Of a stretch of DNA of 21,864 nt, positions 1 to 7,005 are shown piece after piece. Within the stretch, counting starts at the first letter, position 1; each line of letters starts with the position of its first letter. The position numbers and the translations under genes were made by a program. The stretch covers positions 1-21,864 of the forward strand of contig JBBQSD010000108.1 of the NCBI GenBank assembly GCA_038214135.1. The letters are read 5' to 3'. Origin of the DNA: JANLSE01 sp038214135. Its GTDB lineage: Bacteria > Chloroflexota > Chloroflexia > Chloroflexales > Roseiflexaceae. The notes below the pieces were generated by a model, which searched no databases, was not told the origin of the DNA, and saw only the letters and a program-made list of their open reading frames with translations.

Positions 1-43
1 CCTCACCCCCAGCCCCTCTCCCACGCCGGGGAGAGGGGAGTGG
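1..43. repeat. Dispersed C-rich hairpin repeat, copy inside the MmeI-like reading frame
   Basis: The block contains a perfect 10-base stem (CCCCTCTCCC at 13-22 with its complement at 29-38) and a 6-base loop. It resembles the copies at 4361, 12742 and 15187. Here it is translated in frame as a Pro/Gly-rich tail (PLPGVGEGLGV) after the conserved ALRDAWLNP segment of the MmeI-like protein. It may continue left of base 1. Confidence 0.75.
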
Positions 44-2679
44 ACGCTCTCGCTCTCGCTCGGGTTTAGCCATGCGTCGCGCAGGGCCACGAGGTTGCGC
101 GCTGCCTGTGCAATCGCCTGCACCAGTGGGTTGCTGTGATCCTCTGTGCCTGGTGACCAGGGGAAGGGGAAGGTTTCGAAGCAGGTGGTATTGTTATAGG
201 TTGGCCGACCGCCATCATCGCCGTCGCCATGACGTGATGATGTAGCAAGCGACCAGACTTCGTGCAGGTGTGAATGCAGCACTCCAAAGAAGTAATCATC
301 ATCACGGGCAAATACAAAAGTTCTATCGTCAGCGAGAGTGTTTGCTTCTAGCCATATAAACAACCTATGCTTTGCAACACGCGGGGTCACAATGTACCTT
401 GACTTGCCCTGAAGTGCTTTTCGCATGCCTGGCCTTGCTTCTGCGTGCTGCCACCATTTTTCTGCATATGCTGCTCGCCGATTTAAAGATCGCACTGGAT
501 AAACGTGGTCTTTGATATACTGAAAAGGAAGCATATAGTGGGATGCATTCTGCTCAGTCAAACCTACACCAAAGTCAATTATCCACATCTCCCTCGATCG
601 ACCTGTAATGTCAGATCCATTTGCCCACGGTCTTACAACATCGCTATTCGGTCTGCCATTCGTATTTGCATCCACGGCAAGCATTTTTTGGGCAACATCA
701 ACACTTATTTCGAACGGCCCTTTCTTAGACGGACCTTGGAACGCGATATTTGCATTCTCTGAGAGGTGTCGCGCTTTCGTAACATTTAGCTCGCTCGTTA
801 GGTTATCGTTGATGTCTGATGTACTTTCCCCATTAAGTAACTTAGTTGTTTCATCGCCGCTATCAAATCCAACCATTGATACGCGAACAGCCGCACCATC
901 AAGTACCCACGGCCTATCGCTCCAGGCCATAAAGATGTCGCCAGTTTCCTTAATTCGCTCTAGGACTTTACGGCTTGATCCTGCCCGAATTGATTGTGTA
1001 GCAATGAGACCTGCCCGTTGTGTGATGCCAGAACTGATGAGGTCTCGCGCCCGTTCGAACCAATATGTTACCAGATCAGCACCGCCTGGTACGCGGCCTG
1101 TGTAAAGCGACCAAAGACTCTCGGTGTAGGTATCGCCTAGTTCCCGCCGTAGCTTGCTGCCACCCAAAAACGGTGGGTTGCCAATGATCACATCGGCGGC
1201 TGGCCAGTGCGGTTCGGCGGGCTGGCCGTTCAGATCGACCGTCAGGATGGCATCGCGGCACTCGATGTTATACAGGGTCTGCAAGATTGGCTCTTTTGGC
1301 GTTCCTTCGAGGAAGCCATTGTTGCGTAGCCATTGCAGATAGCCGATCCACACCACCACCTGGGCCAGTTCGGCGGCAAATGGGTTCTTCTCAATCCCGT
1401 ATAGCTGAGCAGGCGAGACGGACAGTTCTGGCTGTTGCAATCCCAACCCACCGGCATAGGCCCATACCTCTTTTTCCAGATTCTTCAACTCGGTCAGCGC
1501 CACATATAGGAAATTGCCACTGCCACAGGCCGGATCGAGCACGCGCACCCTGGCCAATTGTTCCAGGAAATCGAGCAGCATGCCATCAGCAATGCCTTGC
1601 AGCCTGCGGCGCTGGTTGGCGCTCAGCCCAGCGCTTTCCCATTGCTGGCGCAGCGCCTCGGTGCCAACCTGCACCTCGGCCCACGCACGGCGCAGTGGGG
1701 CCATCAGCACTGGCTCAACAATCAGCAGAATATCAGCGCGGCTGGTGTAGTGCGCGCCAAGCTGCGCCCGCTTGGATGGGTCGAGCGAACGCTCGAACAG
1801 CGTGCCAAAGATCGCAGGCTCCACCGCGCTCCAATCCAGCCGGGCGGCATCGACCAGGAATTGCAGCTCATCGGGATTCAGCGCCAGCACGGCATCATCG
1901 TTGAACAGCCAGCCATTGAACTGCGGCACCCGATCCATGCCAAAATAGCCGCCCTCGCGCATGGAACGGAACAGCGCCCGCGCTCGGCCAGGGAATTCCG
2001 CCGGGTTGGTGATCGCCTGGCGCAGGCTTTTGGACATCAGTTCAGCCGGGAGCAGTTGGATATCCTCGGCGAACAGTGCGAACAGCAGTTTCATGAAGAA
2101 ATGGGCGATCTCGATTGGCGCATAACCACGTTGTTCCAGGAATCGCGCAACCTCGCCAAAGCGACCAGCTGCCTTTTCGGTGATGGTGGAGGTACGCTCG
2201 ACCGGCCGCAGCCGTTCTGGTTCGGTAAACACCAGCCGCAGCAATTCGCGGGTAGCCACATTCTGAAGATCGGCGTTGGTAAACCGCTCCACGCGGGTCG
2301 GGTAGCCCGTATAGGCAATATGCACCTCATAGGTCGCAATATCGCAGGCCACCAGAATCGGCGGGTTGCCGAGATCTTCCTTATACAGCAGCAACTGCTG
2401 ATAGGCGGCGCGCAGATCGGCATACTTGCCCTTGCCCTTATATTCCCAGGCGAATGCATCGCGCTTCCACACATCGGCGAAGCCAGCGCTACCGCCGACC
2501 TTGGTCAGCGATTTCTCGAAGCAATAGGTTTCTGGGCCAGAACCGGGATCATTGGGAGTAGCGAGGCCAAGCAGGTGGCATAGATCAATAAAGTGCTCCT
2601 TGGCGGCGGCACTCTCTTTTTGGGCATTCTGCTGCCATTTGGCAACGAAGGCAGCGGCAGCAGCGGCGATATCGGTCAT
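1..2679 (-). CDS. MmeI-like Type IIL restriction-modification enzyme (single chain), 3' end outside window
   Basis: This is a bifunctional endonuclease and DNA methyltransferase: one polypeptide that cuts at a distance from its site and protects by methylating one strand. Translation from ATG 2679 gives 893 open codons down to base 1 with no stop; the family founder MmeI is about 919 residues. Seen: a PD-(D/E)XK-type nuclease site D69-x9-E79-Y-K81 in the N-terminal domain, a helical spacer, methyltransferase motif I DPACGSGNF starting at D382, and the catalytic NPPF at 501-504, typical of N6-adenine methylation. The target-recognition domain follows (about 520-816). A good ribosome site (GAGGG, 7 bases upstream) supports the start. 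Residues 520-816 use visibly AT-richer codons than the rest, and the last 15 or so codons lie in a dispersed repeat. No separate R, M or S gene is adjacent, as expected for this class. Family assignment is firm; the specificity cannot be read. Confidence 0.93.
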   Translation of the reverse strand, partial: MTDIAAAAAAFVAKWQQNAQKESAAAKEHFIDLCHLLGLATPNDPGSGPETYCFEKSLTKVGGSAGFADVWKRDAFAWEYKGKGKYADLRAAYQQLLLYKEDLGNPPILVACDIATYEVHIAYTGYPTRVERFTNADLQNVATRELLRLVFTEPERLRPVERTSTITEKAAGRFGEVARFLEQRGYAPIEIAHFFMKLLFALFAEDIQLLPAELMSKSLRQAITNPAEFPGRARALFRSMREGGYFGMDRVPQFNGWLFNDDAVLALNPDELQFLVDAARLDWSAVEPAIFGTLFERSLDPSKRAQLGAHYTSRADILLIVEPVLMAPLRRAWAEVQVGTEALRQQWESAGLSANQRRRLQGIADGMLLDFLEQLARVRVLDPACGSGNFLYVALTELKNLEKEVWAYAGGLGLQQPELSVSPAQLYGIEKNPFAAELAQVVVWIGYLQWLRNNGFLEGTPKEPILQTLYNIECRDAILTVDLNGQPAEPHWPAADVIIGNPPFLGGSKLRRELGDTYTESLWSLYTGRVPGGADLVTYWFERARDLISSGITQRAGLIATQSIRAGSSRKVLERIKETGDIFMAWSDRPWVLDGAAVRVSMVGFDSGDETTKLLNGESTSDINDNLTSELNVTKARHLSENANIAFQGPSKKGPFEISVDVAQKMLAVDANTNGRPNSDVVRPWANGSDITGRSREMWIIDFGVGLTEQNASHYMLPFQYIKDHVYPVRSLNRRAAYAEKWWQHAEARPGMRKALQGKSRYIVTPRVAKHRLFIWLEANTLADDRTFVFARDDDYFFGVLHSHLHEVWSLATSSRHGDGDDGGRPTYNNTTCFETFPFPWSPGTEDHSNPLVQAIAQAARNLVALRDAWLNPSESESVHSPLPGVGEGLGVR

Positions 2680-2727
2680 TGCGATCCCTCGGCTCGTGCA
2701 ACAGGCAGTGTGAGGCATGAGGATCGC

Positions 2728-2749
2728 ACACACAGGTATGGTGTGTCAA
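2728..2749 (-). promoter_or_regulatory. Possible promoter -35 with overlapping inverted repeat upstream of the MmeI-like gene
   Basis: On the minus strand a consensus TTGACA (2744-2749) lies about 65 bases before the ATG at 2679 and runs straight into an inverted repeat ACACAC-N7-GTGTGT (2728-2746). That arrangement fits an operator over a promoter, as in autoregulated restriction-modification genes. There is no convincing -10 hexamer at 16-18 bases, so the call is weak. Confidence 0.3.
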
Positions 2750-2814
2750 GGGGGTTGCAATACGCGGGTGTAACGGAATGTTCTGCATTTAGGCAGCGTT
2801 GGCATGGCGATGGG

Positions 2815-3132
2815 GTCGGGGTGGTTCGCGAACCGCCCACCATGGGCGCCATTGCCGGTCATGGAGGGCGGTTCACGAACCGCCCCTCCGGCCATGATTG
2901 GTCGTTGCACCATCGCATGCAGAACGTTCCGTCACACCCGCAATACGCCCGTACGCGATGGTGGCCGATGTCCACGTCGGTCATTGTGTAGGGGCAGACT
3001 GATGTGTCTGCCCACATGGAACGCATGGTGATGCCCAACCGGGCGAACACGAGGTTCGCCCCTACCGGATTGATGATTACGCCGTATGTTCGATGTGGGT
3101 GCACAACCGGGCGCACACAAACCGCCCTACCG
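2815..3132. repeat. Cluster of five GTAGGGGC-flanked hairpin repeats filling the gap between two genes
   Basis: The 447-base gap 2680-3126 holds no credible gene. Five related hairpins lie at 2815-2843, 2860-2896, 2988-3019, 3039-3068 and 3107-3132. Stems are GGTTCG/CGAACC types, GGGCGGTTC/GAACCGCCC, GGGCAGAC/GTCTGCCC, GGGCGAAC/GTTCGCCC and GGGCG/CGCCC. The outer flank GTAGGGGC or a close variant is shared in either orientation, whereas the inner stem differs with both arms changed together. The copy at 3107-3132 supplies the stop codon of the PLP enzyme gene. Similar copies are at 19589 and 21824. Confidence 0.8.
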
Positions 3133-4296
3133 ATCCATAACAATCGCGGCAATCGCCTCAACCAGCCGATCAATATCGCTCGGCTTGGTATATGCCTGAA
3201 TAGATACCCGCACAAACTGGCGACCATTCCATTCCACAATCGGCACCTCGACCTGGTATTCATCGTACAGGCGGTGCTGTGTCTCTGCGGCATTACATTG
3301 TGGGAGTGGCAGCGCTCGTAGTTGCATCCACCAAGCGGTTGTGTCCGGAACGATTGGCTCTACCTCGGTGAGTTCACTCATGCGGCGGGAGGCATCTAAC
3401 AGCAGACGATGACATGCGAGACGCACCTCTGGCCAGTTATATTCATTCAGGAAGGCGATTGCTGCCGGAACACTCAGATAGGCCGATGGATCAGCCGTAC
3501 CGGTCCAGCCAAAATAATCCTGAAAATTCGATCCACTTGGTGTACGGCTCTCATACCCCCAGGAAACAACCAGTGGCTTGAGCAGATTCTTTACTTCTGG
3601 GCGGGCATACAGGAATGCCGCACCTTTTGGTGAACAAAGCCATTTGTGGCAATTCCCTGTATAGAAATCGGCCCCGATTGCGTCGAGATCGAGATTGATC
3701 TGGCCTGGTGCATGCGCTCCATCAACCACCGTCAGAATACCTGCTTCACGGGCGCGGCGGCAGATTTCGGTAACCGGAAAGATCAGGGCAGTCGGTGAGG
3801 TGATGTGGCTGATCGAAATCACTTTTGTACGTGGAGTCACGCCTGCCCATAGTTGCGCCACGACCTCGGCGGGATCGTGCAGTGGCAGCGCAACCGGCTG
3901 GTTGATATAGGCAGCGCCCTGCTGGCCACAGATAAAGCGCCAGGTTCGATCCACCGCGCCATACTCGTGATCGGTGGTCAGCACTTCGTCGCCTGGTTGG
4001 AGTTCGAGCGAGCGGGCAACCGCATTGATGCCATATGTCGCATTGGGTACGAACACGATATCATCGGCGCGTGTTCCCAGATAGCCAGCGAGTGCAGCGC
4101 GGGCATCGGCCAGCAGGCCAGGGACGCGGCGGCCAAGAAATTCGACTGGCTGATATTCGAGTTCGCGCTGCCAGTTCTGGTAGGCCTCGAAGACAGGGCG
4201 TGGGCAGGCACCATAGCTGCCATGGTTGAGGAACACAATATCACGGCGAACCTGAAACTGGGCGGCAATATCGGGCAGCGGGAGCGTGAGTGTCAT
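3127..4296 (-). CDS. PLP-dependent class V aminotransferase family protein, isopenicillin N epimerase-like
   Basis: A 389-residue fold-type I PLP enzyme of the class V aminotransferase/cysteine desulfurase family, closest in pattern to isopenicillin N epimerase-like proteins (CefD type). Seen: the N-terminal FLNHGSYG segment (22-29), the cofactor aspartate in VDGAHAPG (D192), and the Schiff-base lysine in the CHKW context (K218) followed by SPKGAAFLY. It has no signal peptide or membrane segment, so it should be cytoplasmic. The start at 4296 has AGAGG 10 bases upstream. Members of this family act as epimerases, desulfurases, or C-S lyases such as the ergothioneine EgtE branch; no neighbour points to antibiotic or ergothioneine synthesis, so the substrate is unknown. 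It stands alone between repeats. Its TAG stop lies inside the GGTAGGG edge of a hairpin repeat. Confidence 0.88.
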   Translation of the reverse strand: MTLTLPLPDIAAQFQVRRDIVFLNHGSYGACPRPVFEAYQNWQRELEYQPVEFLGRRVPGLLADARAALAGYLGTRADDIVFVPNATYGINAVARSLELQPGDEVLTTDHEYGAVDRTWRFICGQQGAAYINQPVALPLHDPAEVVAQLWAGVTPRTKVISISHITSPTALIFPVTEICRRAREAGILTVVDGAHAPGQINLDLDAIGADFYTGNCHKWLCSPKGAAFLYARPEVKNLLKPLVVSWGYESRTPSGSNFQDYFGWTGTADPSAYLSVPAAIAFLNEYNWPEVRLACHRLLLDASRRMSELTEVEPIVPDTTAWWMQLRALPLPQCNAAETQHRLYDEYQVEVPIVEWNGRQFVRVSIQAYTKPSDIDRLVEAIAAIVMDR

Positions 4297-4360
4297 GCGA
4301 AAAAACCTCTATTAATTAAAAGGAAAAGTACTATTGGTTTAGCGGGCCAGCGCTTCTAAC

Positions 4361-4398
4361 CCCTCACCCCAACCCCTCTCCCACGTCGGGGATGAGGG
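4361..4398. repeat. Dispersed C-rich hairpin repeat just after a stop codon; possible terminator
   Basis: Outer arms CCCTCA and TGAGGG pair, extended by CCCC/GGGG across a bulged A. It begins 5 bases past the TAG of the coiled-coil protein gene at 4404, the position expected of a terminator, but no T-run follows on the minus strand. Related copies are at 1, 12742 and 15187. Confidence 0.6.
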
Positions 4399-4403
4399 TA
4401 GTG

Positions 4404-5159
4404 CTACGGCTGCGTTGTCTGGCTTAGGGCGGTATCGAGAATACGCTGGAAGGCATCCATGTCGGATTTCAGGTCGGTTAGGCGCTGGGCAACCTGGTTC
4501 GAGGTCGCATCGGCGCTGGCGGCATCGGCAGTCCGCAGGCGCACAGTGTCGGCCAGGACATTATCGAGGGTTGCGCCGATATTCTGCAGTTGGGCATTGA
4601 TACGGCCAATATAGGTTTCCAGATCGCGAACATTATTCAGTTTCTCCTCGCGCTGGCGGCGGGTTTCCTGGAGTTGCTCGCGGGTGTATTGATCCTGCGT
4701 TGTGGCGATCTGCGTGTCGAGGGATTTGATTTCGCGCTGAATCCCGTTCCGATCAATCGTTGCCAGATAGCGCTCGATCGTCTGGCCCTTATCGGAGAGG
4801 CCATATGATTCTTGTACAAGCTCACGAGCCTGATCGCTGATTGGGCTGAGCAAGCGCATGAGTGCTGCATTCGTCTGTGATGCGCTGCGTCCAATTTCCT
4901 GTTGAGTGCGTTCAATCGAATCAAGCTGCGCCTTGAATGTCGGGCTGGTCAGCTTGGGGCGCACAACCCGTGGCGTTGGTGCAACCTGAAACTTGAGTGC
5001 TGGATCGCGAGCACCAATATAGACCATGGCGGCATAGGCGAGTAGGCCAAGTGGTAACAGCCAGATCGCGATGATGGTTCCACATACTAGAGCAACGACA
5101 AGAACGATCAGTGCAAGCGGCTGGAGTGCTGCACGTCCATAGGCAGGGTTTGGGTTCAT
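4404..5159 (-). CDS. Membrane-anchored coiled-coil protein, possibly XpaC-like
   Basis: A 251-residue protein of unknown function. Two adjacent hydrophobic segments (about 13-33 and 34-49) make a membrane hairpin, and the rest (about 72-250) is a charged helical region rich in Glu, Gln, Arg and Lys with heptad-like spacing, expected to form a long coiled coil on one side of the membrane. I chose ATG 5159, which has AAGG 8 bases upstream and puts a short polar stretch before the membrane segments; a longer frame from 5216 adds 19 unlikely residues. The layout recalls XpaC-type proteins that accompany TelA/tellurite-stress genes, but no signature was recognised. It lies 115 bases downstream of the SBP-VWA genes in the same direction and may belong with them, or have its own promoter (TATAAT at 5172-5177). 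Confidence 0.7.
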   Translation of the reverse strand: MNPNPAYGRAALQPLALIVLVVALVCGTIIAIWLLPLGLLAYAAMVYIGARDPALKFQVAPTPRVVRPKLTSPTFKAQLDSIERTQQEIGRSASQTNAALMRLLSPISDQARELVQESYGLSDKGQTIERYLATIDRNGIQREIKSLDTQIATTQDQYTREQLQETRRQREEKLNNVRDLETYIGRINAQLQNIGATLDNVLADTVRLRTADAASADATSNQVAQRLTDLKSDMDAFQRILDTALSQTTQP

Positions 5160-5171
5160 GATTTGTGCCTT

Positions 5172-5201
5172 ATTATAGCGAGACAGGCATTGCAAGAACA
5201 A
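5172..5201 (-). promoter_or_regulatory. Candidate promoter for the coiled-coil protein gene
   Basis: On the minus strand TTGTTC (5196-5201) and a consensus TATAAT (5172-5177) are 18 bases apart. The predicted transcript would begin about 6 bases before ATG 5159 and so would be nearly leaderless, losing the AAGG site. Either the message is leaderless or the match is chance. Confidence 0.35.
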
Positions 5202-5274
5202 ATGAACATTGAACACTGTGGCGCTTGCTCAGTCGTTAGTATACGCCTGAACAGATGTGTACGTAATCGCTCTG

Positions 5275-6975
5275 TTAGAAGAACGTCGCAATATTCCGAT
5301 AGACCTGTGTGATGCTTCCTGGTTCGTTTGGCTTGGCGACATAACTCTTCGCGCCCGAAGCGGTGGCGATATCCTTGAGCAGATTCACATCTGCATCGCC
5401 GCCAAATGCAATCGTGAAGACCTTAATACTCCGGCCCTCAGTGTTCTTTTGGAGTAGTGCTGAGATTTCCGAAGGGCTTGATGTACTCTTGTTATCGAGG
5501 CCATCAGTTAGCATCACAATAGCGCGAATATGTTGGCTTGCATCTATTGCGTTCAGCTTCTGATATGCTTCCTTCACTGTATCGAGCAGCCGTGTTCCAC
5601 CCTGTGGCACTAATCCGCTAATACGATCTAGGAGTTCTGCTCGTTTCGGCCCAACCGGCGACATGGGGCTGAGTTCGCTGGCTCTATCACTGAAGATGGT
5701 TAGTCCAAGCTGATCATCCTCGGCGAGTTGGTTCACAAAATCGCGAAGCGCAGCCTTGGCCTGTTCCAGGCGGCCTTCGTCCTCCATGCTACCCGAAACA
5801 TCAAGAACGACTTGCACATCAACGCGCTTTTTGTTTTGAACCCAGATTTTGCCGATGGCATCAATCACATCGGCACTCGGTACTTCCAGGAGTGTTTTTG
5901 GTTGGAGTGGATCGACACCATTTGTAGCATCGATTGGTGCAGCGATTGGAACAGATGGGTCGGCTGGGCGAAACCCATTCTTAAGCGCAAGTTCCTGTTG
6001 TGGTTTTGCCAGCAGGAAATCACGGAACGCCTCGGCCCCTGCATGTTGATCGGCACTCACCCAGGGTGCATCCAGAATGGCATACGGATGATCGCTCCAG
6101 AAGGTGCCTTCACGTGGGTAGATAGCGACGACTGGTGTTCCAAGATTTGGATAGAGGGTCTTGTCGTGGGATTGGATCACCAGATTTTCGTAGAGTACAG
6201 CAGCCGAGAGGTAACCAGGGCCGCGATTGAACATTTGATCGGCAAAGAAACCGGTGCTCTCGCCATAATGAATAACACCGCTTTCCACAGCACCAAGGAA
6301 TGCGGCAGTTTCAGGCTTATTGACATCAGCAACCGTTAGCCCACGGGTCTTATTGGTAGCGGCATAGACCGTCGCAATAATGCTGGTGATGCCACTATTT
6401 GAGTAATCCGGGTGGGTATGGCCAAACTGGAAAGCTCCCCACTCCGGGCGCCCATAATCGGCCCAGGTCTTGCCACTCTTGGCCAGTTCGCCAATATCGG
6501 TCCAGCCAAGTTGTTTATCGGGCCAGCCGAGTGCGCGGGCCATCGGTTCCCACATGGCAATCACAACTGGGCTGAGCAGCAGGCGTGGCGGATCAGTGCC
6601 GATCAACTTGGCACCATTATTCTGTGCCGCCCAACGCTGATTAGCGACGGGAACCAGGATTGCGCTTGCAGGGCTCCAAACGGTTGGTTTGATCGTGCCA
6701 CTGAGAATCTGATTGAGTGAGTCGTTCGAACCCATTGGTGTGGCTGTCACAAAAATTGGTTTGCCGCTGGCTGTCTTCTTATTCTGGCTGTTAAAATCCT
6801 TGGTGACAGCTTCCATCCAGATTTGTTTTTCGCTGCCATAGGCAACCGTGACTTCAATTGCACCAGCGGGTGGTCCGCCTGGTGTACCAGAAATGCCAGG
6901 AATCTGGCTACCGCATGCGTTAAGCATCGCAGCCAGGAAGGCCAGGAGTATGACGAATTTTGGGCGTTTACGCAT
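5275..6975 (-). CDS. Surface lipoprotein: solute-binding-protein fold fused to a VWA domain
   Basis: A 566-residue exported lipoprotein. The N-terminus has a short basic region, a hydrophobic core and a lipobox LNAC with C21 as lipidation site. Residues about 38-380 resemble extracellular solute-binding proteins (SBP_bac_11-like), with landmarks FGHTHP (184-189), TFWSDHPYA (291-299) and GFRPADPSVP (334-343). Residues about 385-566 form a von Willebrand A domain with all five MIDAS positions: D392-V-S394-G-S396, T461 and D491, so it should bind a divalent metal and a ligand. GGAGAG 7 bases before ATG 6975 supports the start. It is the third of three paralogous genes in a row, 30 bases after the one upstream. 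No permease is nearby, so import is unlikely; adhesion, sensing or assembly of a surface complex is inferred. Confidence 0.9.
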   Translation of the reverse strand: MRKRPKFVILLAFLAAMLNACGSQIPGISGTPGGPPAGAIEVTVAYGSEKQIWMEAVTKDFNSQNKKTASGKPIFVTATPMGSNDSLNQILSGTIKPTVWSPASAILVPVANQRWAAQNNGAKLIGTDPPRLLLSPVVIAMWEPMARALGWPDKQLGWTDIGELAKSGKTWADYGRPEWGAFQFGHTHPDYSNSGITSIIATVYAATNKTRGLTVADVNKPETAAFLGAVESGVIHYGESTGFFADQMFNRGPGYLSAAVLYENLVIQSHDKTLYPNLGTPVVAIYPREGTFWSDHPYAILDAPWVSADQHAGAEAFRDFLLAKPQQELALKNGFRPADPSVPIAAPIDATNGVDPLQPKTLLEVPSADVIDAIGKIWVQNKKRVDVQVVLDVSGSMEDEGRLEQAKAALRDFVNQLAEDDQLGLTIFSDRASELSPMSPVGPKRAELLDRISGLVPQGGTRLLDTVKEAYQKLNAIDASQHIRAIVMLTDGLDNKSTSSPSEISALLQKNTEGRSIKVFTIAFGGDADVNLLKDIATASGAKSYVAKPNEPGSITQVYRNIATFF

Positions 6976-7005
6976 TATTACTCTCCATGATGGCGGGAGA
7001 AACCG

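Noticed and set aside
1558..2583. Long plus-strand open frame of 341 codons, and others at 608-1105 and 1287-1904
   Set aside because: They lie opposite the MmeI-like gene, whose motifs and frame are certain. Their translations show no family pattern and are rich in residues typical of antisense frames.
2680..3126. Small open frames on both strands in the gap before the PLP gene
   Set aside because: They are made of the hairpin repeats read in different frames and show no protein-like pattern.
3853..4359. Plus-strand open frame of 168 codons
   Set aside because: Antisense to the PLP enzyme gene; no ribosome site or recognisable motif.
5160..5216. Nineteen-residue upstream extension of the coiled-coil protein
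   Set aside because: The internal ATG at 5159 has the ribosome site; the extension covers the putative promoter and gives an unlikely N-terminus.
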